Shown here: in pieces, positions 52,787-61,298 of the stretch | Numbering within the stretch: position 1 is the stretch's first letter | How the letters are laid out: every line of letters begins with the position of its first letter | From: Sphingomonas sp. PP-F2F-A104-K0414 | GTDB lineage: Bacteria; Pseudomonadota; Alphaproteobacteria; Sphingomonadales; Sphingomonadaceae | DNA length: 64,000 nt | Assembly: GCF_004340945.1 (NCBI RefSeq) | Contig: NZ_SLYD01000012.1 | Span: forward strand, 1-64,000 | Direction: 5' to 3' | Notes under the pieces: model-generated | Databases searched by the model: none | Told to the model about the DNA's origin: nothing | Seen by the model: the letters and a program-made list of their open reading frames with translations, nothing else | Position numbers and translations under genes: made by a program

Positions 52787-53854
52787 ATGACGACGACGCC
52801 GCGCGAATTGCGCATCATCGCCCAAGCGGCATCTGCAACATCGGGTGAGAATCCCTATACGAAGCTGCTCTACGACGGGATGTCGGGGCTTCCCGTCCGC
52901 ATCATTCCGTATACGCGCCATGCCATCGCGACGCAGGCGCCCGATGTCATCCACATCCACTGGCCGGAGTTTCTCGTCAGGTGGGATGCCGGACGGGTGG
53001 CCATGATCGCCGATGTCCTCAAGGAGTTTTCGCTGCTCAGGCTGGCGAAGGCGCGTGGTGCGCGGATCGTATGGACCGCGCATGATCTCGGTGCGCATGA
53101 TCGTCCGGAGGCGGGCCGGCTCTACCGCTGGTTCCTGGCGCGCTTCAACCGAATGATCGATCTGGTGATCAGCCTAAGCCCTTCAGCACTTGAATCGGTT
53201 CAGGCGCGGTTTCCCGAACTTGCCAAAACGCCCGCGCGGGTGATCCTGCATTCGCATTACATCGGCTATTATCCCGCAGCCGCGCCCATAGCGCCCGCTG
53301 CCCCGCTCGCTACTGGCCGCGCGCTCACATTCATGACGTTCGGCCAGTTGCGGCGCTACAAGAACGTCGACGGCCTGATGCGGGCGTTCGGCGAGCGTGC
53401 GGCGGGCGAACGACTCATCATCGCTGGAGAAATCCGTGGAACGCAGGCGTTCCGCGAGGAGATTCACGCGCTGGCACAGACGCCTGGGGTCGAGTTGATC
53501 GAACGACGCATCGAGGACGATGCGGTCGCCGGGCTCCATGCGCTCGCCGATGTGGTCGTGCTGCCCTACGACGTCGGCACCGCGCTCCATTCGGGCGCGG
53601 CCATCCTCGCCTTGTCGTTGAACACGCCGGTCGTCGTGCGCGACACCCCCACCATGCGCGACCTTCAGGCGGTGGTCGGATCGGAATGGCTGGGGGTGTT
53701 CGAGGGCGAGCCCGCTGCCGCGCTGGCAGTAGCGGTCGAGTTGGCGGCAAAGCCACGCGCCGCCATGCCCGACCTCAGCCGGATGGACCCGACCCTGCTC
53801 GCGCACCAGACGCTCGACGCTTACGCCGCCGCGACGAACCGCGCCGCCGTTTGA
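52787..53854 (+). CDS. GT-B-fold glycosyltransferase
   Basis: The 355-residue protein has two Rossmann-like halves. The first contains I-H-I-H-W-P-E-F-L and W-T-A-H-D-L-G-A-H-D. The second starts with F-M-T-F-G-Q-L-R-R-Y-K-N-V-D-G-L and contains V-V-L-P-Y-D-V-G-T-A-L-H-S-G-A-A, the nucleotide-sugar site of GT4-like enzymes. It probably adds one sugar to the lipid-linked repeat unit at the inner membrane. The longer open frame upstream (from 52013) is not coding. Confidence 0.88.
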   Translation: MTTTPRELRIIAQAASATSGENPYTKLLYDGMSGLPVRIIPYTRHAIATQAPDVIHIHWPEFLVRWDAGRVAMIADVLKEFSLLRLAKARGARIVWTAHDLGAHDRPEAGRLYRWFLARFNRMIDLVISLSPSALESVQARFPELAKTPARVILHSHYIGYYPAAAPIAPAAPLATGRALTFMTFGQLRRYKNVDGLMRAFGERAAGERLIIAGEIRGTQAFREEIHALAQTPGVELIERRIEDDAVAGLHALADVVVLPYDVGTALHSGAAILALSLNTPVVVRDTPTMRDLQAVVGSEWLGVFEGEPAAALAVAVELAAKPRAAMPDLSRMDPTLLAHQTLDAYAAATNRAAV

Positions 53855-53879
53855 GGCCAGCAGCGATTGCGCCGTGCCG

Positions 53880-55358
53880 CTAGCGCGGCCGGCGCAACGT
53901 CACGAACAGCGACCGACCGCTTTGCCCTACCCAGCGCATCCCGATCGACATCAGCTCGCGCCCGAACGGGGACAGGAACTGGGCTGCGATCGACGCTGTG
54001 TAACTGACGATGAGGAGCACGCCGGGACGGACGACTGCCGGCAGCGTCGTCGGTAGCACCGCCATGACCGCCAGATCCGCCACCAGTGCGAATACGGTGA
54101 CCACATGTAGACCGAACAGATGGCGGACTCGCACCGACGTACCGCGCGTTGCGGCGACGAACAGTGCCGGCGCGCGGATCGCCTCACCCACGAAATAGGC
54201 GATCGCCATGCCGAGCGGCCCCCAGGGCAGCCCGGCGACGAACCCGATGATGACGGTTACCGCCGAGAACAGGCTCCACCGGACCAGCGCCCTGGTACGC
54301 GTCGTCGCGATGAACAGCGACAGCACGGCATCGTTGACGATCAGCAGCGCGCCGGCCGCCGCGAGCCAGCGAAAGATCGGCGCGGCGCTGCTCCAGCGCG
54401 GGCCCATCAGCACCTGAACCACGTCCTCTGCCGCCACCGCGGCGACCAGGATACCCGGCACTGCGACGGCGGTGAGCGCCTGGAGGAACAGCATGAAGGC
54501 GCGTCGAAACCGCTCGCCATCGTCGCGGGTTCGCGCCAGCACGGGCAGGACGTTGCGCGACATCGGCCCGGTGAAATTCTGCAGCGGGAACAGCATCAGC
54601 TTGTAGGCGCGGTCATAGAGACCAAGCGGCGCGGCACCCCAGAACCGCGCCAGCAGCACGTTGTCGAGGTTGCGGGTGACGAACACCGAGATGTTCGCCG
54701 CCGATACGCCGCCGCCGAAGCCGACCATCGTTCGGATCGCGCTCCAGCGAAACACGAATTTCGGCCGCCATCGTTCGAGGATCATGAACATGGCGGTATT
54801 GGCGATGGTCGACAGCAGTGAGCCGATCCACAAGGCCCAATAGGAGCGCAGGACGATCGCGGCGATGACGGTTGCGGCAAAGCCCGCGACGCTGCTGACG
54901 ATTTCGACCAGACTCTGGGCGTGAAACCGCATCGATCGGTTCAGCATCGCATTGTAAAGCGGGTTCGGCGCGGTCGAGAGCAGCAACAGCGCCGACGCCG
55001 CAACGAGGACGCCGCTGGCCGAATTGTGATAGAAGACGGAGACGAGCGGCGAGATGGCGACCAGAATGATCGACGTCACCGCGCACAACCCGACGTTCAA
55101 CCACAAAAGCGACGACAGCTGAACGTCGTCCACCTCGTCCGCCTGCACGATCGCATGATCGAAACCGATATTCTGGAACAGCATTGCAAAGCCGATGACC
55201 GGCGCCGCCATCGCATAGGTTCCGTAGTCGCTCGGCGATAACAACCGCGCGACGATGATCGTGCTGGCAAAGGTCAGGACGATGCGGATGACCTGCGCGG
55301 CACCGGTGCTCAAAGCGCCCGACATGACGCGTGCTTTGTATCCGTTGTCCGCCATCAT
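53880..55358 (-). CDS. wzx: Polysaccharide flippase (Wzx/WzxC-type)
   Basis: The 492-residue membrane protein has about 14 hydrophobic helices. Family features are S-G-A-L-S-T-G-A-A-Q-V near residue 13, A-R-L-L-S-P-S-D-Y-G-T-Y-A-M-A and Q-N-I-G-F-D-H-A-I-V-Q near 70. It should move lipid-linked repeat units across the inner membrane for polymerisation. It converges with the glycosyltransferase gene across 25 bp. Confidence 0.93.
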   Translation of the reverse strand: MMADNGYKARVMSGALSTGAAQVIRIVLTFASTIIVARLLSPSDYGTYAMAAPVIGFAMLFQNIGFDHAIVQADEVDDVQLSSLLWLNVGLCAVTSIILVAISPLVSVFYHNSASGVLVAASALLLLSTAPNPLYNAMLNRSMRFHAQSLVEIVSSVAGFAATVIAAIVLRSYWALWIGSLLSTIANTAMFMILERWRPKFVFRWSAIRTMVGFGGGVSAANISVFVTRNLDNVLLARFWGAAPLGLYDRAYKLMLFPLQNFTGPMSRNVLPVLARTRDDGERFRRAFMLFLQALTAVAVPGILVAAVAAEDVVQVLMGPRWSSAAPIFRWLAAAGALLIVNDAVLSLFIATTRTRALVRWSLFSAVTVIIGFVAGLPWGPLGMAIAYFVGEAIRAPALFVAATRGTSVRVRHLFGLHVVTVFALVADLAVMAVLPTTLPAVVRPGVLLIVSYTASIAAQFLSPFGRELMSIGMRWVGQSGRSLFVTLRRPR

Positions 55359-55621
55359 CTATTCTCCCGCGCGTCCCCCTAGCGTCTCAGCCGACGATGT
55401 CACGATAATACACGGCCGACCGTGCGGCTGAGACGACCTCTCGGCCGGGTCGCGGCCGACATAGGCTGACCGATGCCCCCGTGCCGATAGGGCGACGAAA
55501 TACCCGTACCGCGGCCATACCCGCGTTACCGGACACTTTGATCGAGATTAACCACGTGCCGGAACACTATATTGATAGACGACCGCTAGCACTCGACCCT
55601 TAAGTTGGTCGGAGAACGTGC
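55359..55621. promoter_or_regulatory. Divergent region with 11-bp inverted repeat
   Basis: The gap between the flippase and peptidase genes contains CGTCTCAGCCG (55383-55393) and its perfect complement CGGCTGAGACG (55425-55435), 31 bp apart. It may be an operator pair or a hairpin in the leader of either transcript. No small gene is seen. Confidence 0.4.
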
Positions 55622-56554
55622 GTGGCACGACTGAAGCGGCATTTGCTCTACGGCCTGACGGCGCAGTGCATCGTGATGCAGCCTGCGCTTGCGTCGCCGA
55701 AACCGTCTCCCTTCCTGATACTGGGCGGCAGCGCCGAGGCACCGAGAGGCTATCTCGCGATGTGCGCGCAGACGCCGGTCGAGTGTGACGGGGCCCCCGC
55801 GGCATCATCGCTCGCCGCATCCGCAGACTCGGTCGACGTTCATACGCCGGTCGGTGCCTCGATCGGCGCGACGGGCGCTATCGTCGCCGCCCGCCACGTC
55901 CTGCCTGTGCTCGCTCCGGCTATCGCTTTTCGGCCGTCCCGGTTTTCGGTCGCAGTTCATGGGCCGATGCTCAACGATCGCTTCGGGGGATTTACGCTCA
56001 CGATCGGATCGCCCACCCCACCGCAGGCGCTCGCCTTCGTCTACAGGGTCGATTCGACACCGATACTCGCGCCGATGCCGCATCCGGCACCGGCACCGGC
56101 ACCGATGTCGCCAGATATCGACGAGCAACAACTGCTCCGACAGATCAACGTACGCGTCAACCGGATCGTTCGCCAGGCTACCGATCTGGCGATCTACGGG
56201 CGCGAGGAAGTGTGGCACGCGAGCGGCGCGTACGACGGCGCCGCCGGCGATTGCGAGGACATGGCCCTCGAGAAACAGGCGGAGCTGATCACCGCCGGCT
56301 TTCCCAAAAGTCGGTTGTCGCTGGCCGTGGTTTATGCGCCGGCGGTCGGCCTCCACACGGTCCTGGTAGCGCGGACTCGCGACGGGGATCAGGTTCTCGA
56401 CAGCCGCACGCCCTATCTGCGGCCCTGGTACAAGAGCGGCTATACGTGGCTTTCCGTACAGGCGTTCGCAGGATCGAAAGCTTGGCGTCAGCCGCTGTCG
56501 GAACGGCAGATCGCGCTGGCGGCGAGTGATACGGCCGATACCGACCGTTCCTGA
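55622..56554 (+). CDS. Transglutaminase-like cysteine peptidase (BTLCP)
   Basis: The GTG start gives 310 residues with a signal peptide (L-L-Y-G-L-T-A-Q-C-I-V-M-Q-P-A-L-A-S). The C-terminal domain has Cys211 (G-D-C-E-D-M-A-L-E-K), His245 (G-L-H-T-V-L-V) and Asp260 (V-L-D-S-R), the BTLCP triad. It should act in the periplasm. LapG, the best-known member, cleaves an adhesin under c-di-GMP control. Residues 60-165 are an Ala/Pro/Gly-rich insert that ordinary family members lack. Confidence 0.88.
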   Translation: MARLKRHLLYGLTAQCIVMQPALASPKPSPFLILGGSAEAPRGYLAMCAQTPVECDGAPAASSLAASADSVDVHTPVGASIGATGAIVAARHVLPVLAPAIAFRPSRFSVAVHGPMLNDRFGGFTLTIGSPTPPQALAFVYRVDSTPILAPMPHPAPAPAPMSPDIDEQQLLRQINVRVNRIVRQATDLAIYGREEVWHASGAYDGAAGDCEDMALEKQAELITAGFPKSRLSLAVVYAPAVGLHTVLVARTRDGDQVLDSRTPYLRPWYKSGYTWLSVQAFAGSKAWRQPLSERQIALAASDTADTDRS

Positions 56555-56584
56555 CGGTCACCGCCCACGCTCAACCGCCTATCT

Positions 56585-57967
56585 TCAATAGGTGTTCTTG
56601 TGAACGAGCACCTTGAACGTCGCGAATATGATGATCAGGTCGCGCTTCAGTCGCCAGCCATCGGCATATTCAAGATCGGCCTGAAGACGCAGGACGAGAT
56701 CGTCGCGGGTATGCGTCGCACCCCGGAACCCACGGACCTGCGCCAGACCGGTAATGCCGGGCTTCAGCGCATGGCGATGCCAATATCGCTCGTCGACCTC
56801 CCAGAACAGATCCTCTCCAGCCAGCGACCCCAGCGCATGCGGTCGCGGTCCGACGATGCTCATATGGCCCAGCAGGACGTTCATCAGCTGCGGCAACTCA
56901 TCGACGCTGGTGCTTCGGATCAGCCGCCCGACGCGAGTGATGCGATTGTCATCGCGCTGGGTCGAGCGAGCACCGTCGGCATCGCTGCTCTCGACGCGCA
57001 TGCTGCGGAACTTCAGGATATCGAAAAAGGCGTTGCCACGCCCCACGCGCCGCTGCCGGAACAATATCGGGCCGGGGCTGTCGACCTTGATGGCGATCGC
57101 GATCAGCAACAGGACCGGGAACATCGCGATCAGCGCAGCCGCCGAAACCGCGACGTCGAAGGCGCGCTTCATCGCCCGGTTGCGCAGCGTGAGCGGCCCC
57201 GCGGATACCCCGAGCGTGAAACGGCCATCGAGCGCGCCGACGCCGATCGGGCGCAGTTCGTCGACATCCTCGACGATGATCTCGCCCCGGACGCCGGCCC
57301 CCTTCAGCATCATCGCCCAAGCCCGACGCGCGTCCGGCGGACACAGGATGACGGCACGGTCGAGCCCACGAATGACCTGGCTGAACCTATTGAGCATCGT
57401 CGGATCCTGCAGATCCGGACGAAGCCCCAACGCCTCCGCATCGACAGTCGTGATACTGGCCCTGTCGCCGAGCGAAACTCGGTCGACGATAAGGATCTCG
57501 GCCGTGACGGCCGTGCCCAGATACGGGATCAGCCACTGGCCGACGACCTCACGGAAACCATACATCAGGATCGCCGCCGCAACCGCGGAACAGATCATGA
57601 TGAGCCGCGACGCCAAAGGGTCGACCTTGAACAGGTAATAAGTGAGAAATAACAGCGTGTAGGAAAGAAACAACGATTGCAGGCTCGCCCAAATACCGGT
57701 CTCGGTCGAATGGAGTGCATCGACCGAATAGGCCTTCGAATTGAACGAGATCGTCACGAACAGCGGCAGCAGGAGTATCAGCACGCCAAACCAATTTGCA
57801 TGCGTCACGCGCAACGGTATCGCCATCACCACGCCGAGGATAATCGCGGTCACGTCCAGCGCGAGCAGCAATGCATAAATGCGGATACGCACCATGTGTG
57901 CCGAGGCCCGCACCATCCCGGTTTTCGCGTGTACGCCAATAGCGGAATCGTCGGCCGCACGATTCAT
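56585..57967 (-). CDS. Undecaprenyl-phosphate sugar phosphotransferase
   Basis: The 460-residue priming enzyme loads the first sugar onto undecaprenyl phosphate. Four to five N-terminal helices (about 28-150) come first, then a soluble domain. The catalytic C-terminal domain has M-K-R-A-F-D-V, L-I-A-I-A-I-K-V-D-S-P-G-P, K-F-R-S-M-R and D-E-L-P-Q-L-x-N-V, then G-P-R-P and P-G-I-T-G. It resembles GumD/GelB-type enzymes. The promoter side faces the PilZ gene. Confidence 0.95.
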   Translation of the reverse strand: MNRAADDSAIGVHAKTGMVRASAHMVRIRIYALLLALDVTAIILGVVMAIPLRVTHANWFGVLILLLPLFVTISFNSKAYSVDALHSTETGIWASLQSLFLSYTLLFLTYYLFKVDPLASRLIMICSAVAAAILMYGFREVVGQWLIPYLGTAVTAEILIVDRVSLGDRASITTVDAEALGLRPDLQDPTMLNRFSQVIRGLDRAVILCPPDARRAWAMMLKGAGVRGEIIVEDVDELRPIGVGALDGRFTLGVSAGPLTLRNRAMKRAFDVAVSAAALIAMFPVLLLIAIAIKVDSPGPILFRQRRVGRGNAFFDILKFRSMRVESSDADGARSTQRDDNRITRVGRLIRSTSVDELPQLMNVLLGHMSIVGPRPHALGSLAGEDLFWEVDERYWHRHALKPGITGLAQVRGFRGATHTRDDLVLRLQADLEYADGWRLKRDLIIIFATFKVLVHKNTY

Positions 57968-58160
57968 GAATTACCCTCCAACCACCACGCGAGACCGGGA
58001 AACTACCCAATCCGGGTGCGTTGATAGGTGCCTTGGCGGCGTAGTCAACGGAGTTGTTTGCCAACCCATTCCAACACATACGGTGAAATCGGGACAGTTT
58101 TGGGTGTCGCTGAACACTTTATTAACCGCGCGCAATTAGGTCGGGAGACCGGAGGACTTT
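57968..58160. promoter_or_regulatory. Divergent promoter region
   Basis: The 193 bp gap separates the phosphotransferase from the PilZ gene. It ends in a strong GGAGGA ribosome-binding site before the PilZ ATG and has AT-rich stretches around 58115-58140. No clear operator was seen. Confidence 0.4.
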
Positions 58161-58661
58161 ATGCGTGCCATGCGTTCCCAGGCAAAAGTAAACACGACCG
58201 ACTTGCGAAGCGAACCGCGCGTGCCGCTAGGCCGTTCGGGCACGTTGCGTAGCGAGAATCGCGCCCAGCTTGTCATTCGGATTGCCGATCTCACGCGCGA
58301 CGGATGTCGTATCGAGACCGACGAGACGTTGCTGCCCGACGAGCAGATCACGATCGGCATCGCCGGCGTCGGCAGTGTCGAGGCGCGCGTCGTCCGGCGC
58401 AGCGCAACCGGCTATGGCTGCGTGTTCATGACGTCGCTGCCGCGCGGCCGGGTCAGCGCCGCGTTCGAGGAAAACGTCGTTACGCTCCCGGTCGGTGCAA
58501 ATCCGATTGCTCCCGATTCGGTCGCGACCGGCACGACCGATGCCGACCGCGCTTCCGATGTCCGCCGTGTGGGGCCTTCGCCGCGGTCCACCATGACTAT
58601 CATAGCCGCCGTCTCGATCGCCGGCTGGGCATTGCTGATCTGGGGATTCACCGCCTTTTGA
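58161..58661 (+). CDS. Membrane-anchored PilZ-domain protein
   Basis: The 166-residue protein has an N-terminal PilZ domain with R16-x3-R20 (L-R-S-E-P-R-V-P-L) and D-L-T-R-D-G-C-R-I-E, the c-di-GMP-binding pattern, followed by a linker and one C-terminal transmembrane helix (about 145-165). It could couple c-di-GMP level to polymer synthesis at the inner membrane. The family usually has D-x-S-x-x-G; here Thr replaces Ser. Confidence 0.85.
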   Translation: MRAMRSQAKVNTTDLRSEPRVPLGRSGTLRSENRAQLVIRIADLTRDGCRIETDETLLPDEQITIGIAGVGSVEARVVRRSATGYGCVFMTSLPRGRVSAAFEENVVTLPVGANPIAPDSVATGTTDADRASDVRRVGPSPRSTMTIIAAVSIAGWALLIWGFTAF

Positions 58662-58712
58662 TCCCGACGCCGGGGGTGTGTCGGCGTCCGCATCGAACCG
58701 GTCGCGACCGAT

Positions 58713-58988
58713 TTAGTTGATGTGATAGCCACCGAATGAGTCGCGCGATGGTCGCAACCGATGCAGCGGCGACGCGCGCCGGCGGGCCTTTCGCAATGCC
58801 TCATACGGTGACACCGCGTGCCGTCCGCGTTCGGCCCAGACGATGCGGTAGTGGCTGGACAGCTTCCACCAGCGCCCGCCGGCCGTGCTGATGACGGTGG
58901 CCCCGCAATGATCGCAAACACCGACGCAAAGCCCGGCATTGCGCTGGCTCGCACGGGCTTGATGACCAAATACACAGCGGATCGACAT
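58713..58988 (-). CDS. Small Cys-rich protein, unknown
   Basis: From the ATG at 58988 the product is 91 residues. Four Cys residues (I-R-C-V-F-G-H, G-L-C-V-G-V-C-D-H-C) could bind zinc. A conserved-looking W-W-K-L-S-S-H-Y-R-I-V-W segment is followed by a basic C-terminus. It lies opposite in strand between PilZ and the ligase-like gene. No family was recognised. Confidence 0.5.
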   Translation of the reverse strand: MSIRCVFGHQARASQRNAGLCVGVCDHCGATVISTAGGRWWKLSSHYRIVWAERGRHAVSPYEALRKARRRASPLHRLRPSRDSFGGYHIN

Positions 58989-59154
58989 GGCCTCACACTG
59001 GCGCGATCGTTTCGCATTGCAAGATCGGAATCGGTCCTGGAATGGCACATCGCCGGTGCGCTGGTGGCCCGCCAAAAGCGCTGGAGTATTCCAGGCTCGG
59101 CTCTATGACCGCAAACAATTCGCCGACCTTAGCGCGATAAAGCAAGAGGATAGC

Positions 59155-60453
59155 ATGATGACGCGCTCCGGGTCGGATCGTCGGACCCGCATTGCCGCAG
59201 TGATCGTCCCCGTCGTCCTGTTCGGCCAGATGATGGCTCTGGCCGCCGACGGCCCCTTGCTGGCCGCCGCCGCCGCGGCTGTGGAAATCCTGGCGACGAT
59301 CCTGGTCGTGCTCCTGGTAGCGCCGCCGTCGACGTTCTGGCGGCGTCTGGCACCGCCGCTGGCGGTGCTCGGTCTTGCCGCCGTGTGGCTCGCCTCCGGC
59401 ACGATGCCTAGCATCGATCTGCTCCATCGTGGCTGGATCGCCCCGGATCTCAATCGTGGCGGCGTCGTCCGCTATATCGGCGGCGTTGCGGTCCTTGTCG
59501 CCGCGGCGGCGGTGGCGTGGCGACCGGGCGGCGCGCGCGTCTCGCTCGATACCTGGATCATGGTCTCGCTGATCCTGCTGGCGGCCGGGTTTGCGATGAA
59601 CGAAGCCGATCCGAGCCGAGTCTGGGGCTATGACAAGGGCTTCCTCGCGGGTCGCTTTACCGGGACGATCTTGAACGCGAACGCCGCCGGATGTCTGTTC
59701 GGCATCCCTGCGGTGCTCGGCCTCGGACGATTTCTCACCTTGCTGCCCCGACGGCTCGATCCTGCCCCATTGCCGATCATGATCGCCGCCCCTGTCGCGT
59801 TGCTGGCGGGGATCGGCGCGTGTGCGATCACCGCGTCGCGGACGGCGCTGGCGGCAACCCTGGTGGCCCTCCTGCTCGCGACGATATTCGACCAGGAGTT
59901 GCGAGAACAGGCCCGACAGCGGACTCGGTACATCGTCTTGCTGCTGGCGGCGCTCGCGATCGGCGTCGCGGTGATGCTGTTCCTGGTCGGCGATGTCGTC
60001 AGCGACAGGTTTCAGACGGTGTCGACCGACGGTATCGAACGGACCAGGATCTGGGCGTTCTACGGCAGGATCGTGCTCGCGCATCCCTGGGGCGTCGGAC
60101 CCGGCGGACTCGACGACATCACGCTCCACGCGCTCTCGTCGACGACGGACGCGGCGCGGATATGGTTCGTCCACTCGCCGCATAACCTTTTCCTCTCGCT
60201 GCTGCTGGTCGGCGGATGGCCCTATCTGGTGTTGATCCTGACCGCGGCGGGGTTGCTCGCCTGGCCCGCGATCCGGTCATCGGCCATCCGGCGACAACCG
60301 ATGATCCGCGCCTCGATATCGGCGATCGGCGTCATCCTCGCCTGTGCCAGCGTCGATATCACGCTCGATATACCGGCCTTCGCATCGCTCGCGGCGTTCC
60401 TGATCGGAACCGTCTGGGGTGGCTCGGTTAGACAGCCCGTGACGATGGCATGA
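59155..60453 (+). CDS. O-antigen ligase/Wzy-like polymerase
   Basis: The 432-residue protein has ten or more hydrophobic helices and the large periplasmic loop of the O-antigen ligase/Wzy family, with R-x-W-A-F, G-V-G-P-G-G and the H-S-P-H-N-L-F-L-S-L motif. It probably polymerises or ligates the repeat units. AGAGGA lies before the ATG; the longer open frame upstream (from 58987) is not coding. Confidence 0.88.
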   Translation: MMTRSGSDRRTRIAAVIVPVVLFGQMMALAADGPLLAAAAAAVEILATILVVLLVAPPSTFWRRLAPPLAVLGLAAVWLASGTMPSIDLLHRGWIAPDLNRGGVVRYIGGVAVLVAAAAVAWRPGGARVSLDTWIMVSLILLAAGFAMNEADPSRVWGYDKGFLAGRFTGTILNANAAGCLFGIPAVLGLGRFLTLLPRRLDPAPLPIMIAAPVALLAGIGACAITASRTALAATLVALLLATIFDQELREQARQRTRYIVLLLAALAIGVAVMLFLVGDVVSDRFQTVSTDGIERTRIWAFYGRIVLAHPWGVGPGGLDDITLHALSSTTDAARIWFVHSPHNLFLSLLLVGGWPYLVLILTAAGLLAWPAIRSSAIRRQPMIRASISAIGVILACASVDITLDIPAFASLAAFLIGTVWGGSVRQPVTMA

Positions 60454-60575
60454 TCGACGGTGCCGTCGCCGGATATCGATCGCGGCGCAGCGTCGGCGAT
60501 CGTCATAGGACGCCGGCACCGGGGACCGAACGATCTTCGCCCCCTCCCCGCGCCACCATCATGCGAGCTATGGGT

Positions 60576-61298
60576 CTAGCGCGCCATCTCGGCGAGTCTC
60601 GCTGCCACCGGCGCTTCGGCCGGTGTCCCGGCAACCAGTCCGGTTGCATAGCCATAGGTTCGCCCCGATGCACCCGCGAGCCAGACCGTCTCGTCCACGA
60701 TCCGGGCATGATCGGCCGCTGAAAGCTTTGCCCACAAGGCCGCGCCATAGCGTATCCGCCACGGTGCCGCACCGCGCAGGAACGGCGCCGATTCGTAGCT
60801 CCGCACGAGCCCCGCCACCGCGGCAGGCGAGTCCGGTCCGTCCGCCAGCAACGCCCGATACGACTGTGCCACGTCCGCTTCGGACCACCAGGTCCGAACG
60901 CCCCGCGTCCGCGCCAGATCTACCGCGGCGTCCGCCAGCATCGCAGCGCGACGCGGCGCAGGTTCGTCCAACGCATCATAGGTCCGCAGCATCCCCCGCA
61001 GCAGCGCAGTGCGGGGCGCCAGCATCGCGGCGGGTCGATCGTCCACCAGCCAAGGCCATGCGACCTCCGCCTCGGATTGCTGCGCATCGAGTGCGGTTCG
61101 CATTGCCGCGACACGGAGTTCGGTGACAAGATTGACCAGCGCCAGACACAGCGCCGCTACCAGAACCGCGATAGCGGCCCGCTGCATCCAGTGGCTCGCA
61201 TACGGCGCATCATAGTCGCCTGGCCGGAGGGGGACCGCCCCTCCGGCCCGCCGCGTACCGATCGCCGCAGACTGTGCCCCGAAAGGGTCAGTCCGCAT
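60576..61298 (-). CDS. Membrane-anchored helical protein of the wzc operon
   Basis: The 240-residue product has one transmembrane helix near residues 40-60 and a long helical, Ala-rich domain resembling TPR-like scaffold proteins. It overlaps the wzc stop by 11 bp, so it is translated with wzc. Function unknown; an accessory assembly protein is likely. Confidence 0.7.
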   Translation of the reverse strand: MRTDPFGAQSAAIGTRRAGGAVPLRPGDYDAPYASHWMQRAAIAVLVAALCLALVNLVTELRVAAMRTALDAQQSEAEVAWPWLVDDRPAAMLAPRTALLRGMLRTYDALDEPAPRRAAMLADAAVDLARTRGVRTWWSEADVAQSYRALLADGPDSPAAVAGLVRSYESAPFLRGAAPWRIRYGAALWAKLSAADHARIVDETVWLAGASGRTYGYATGLVAGTPAEAPVAARLAEMAR

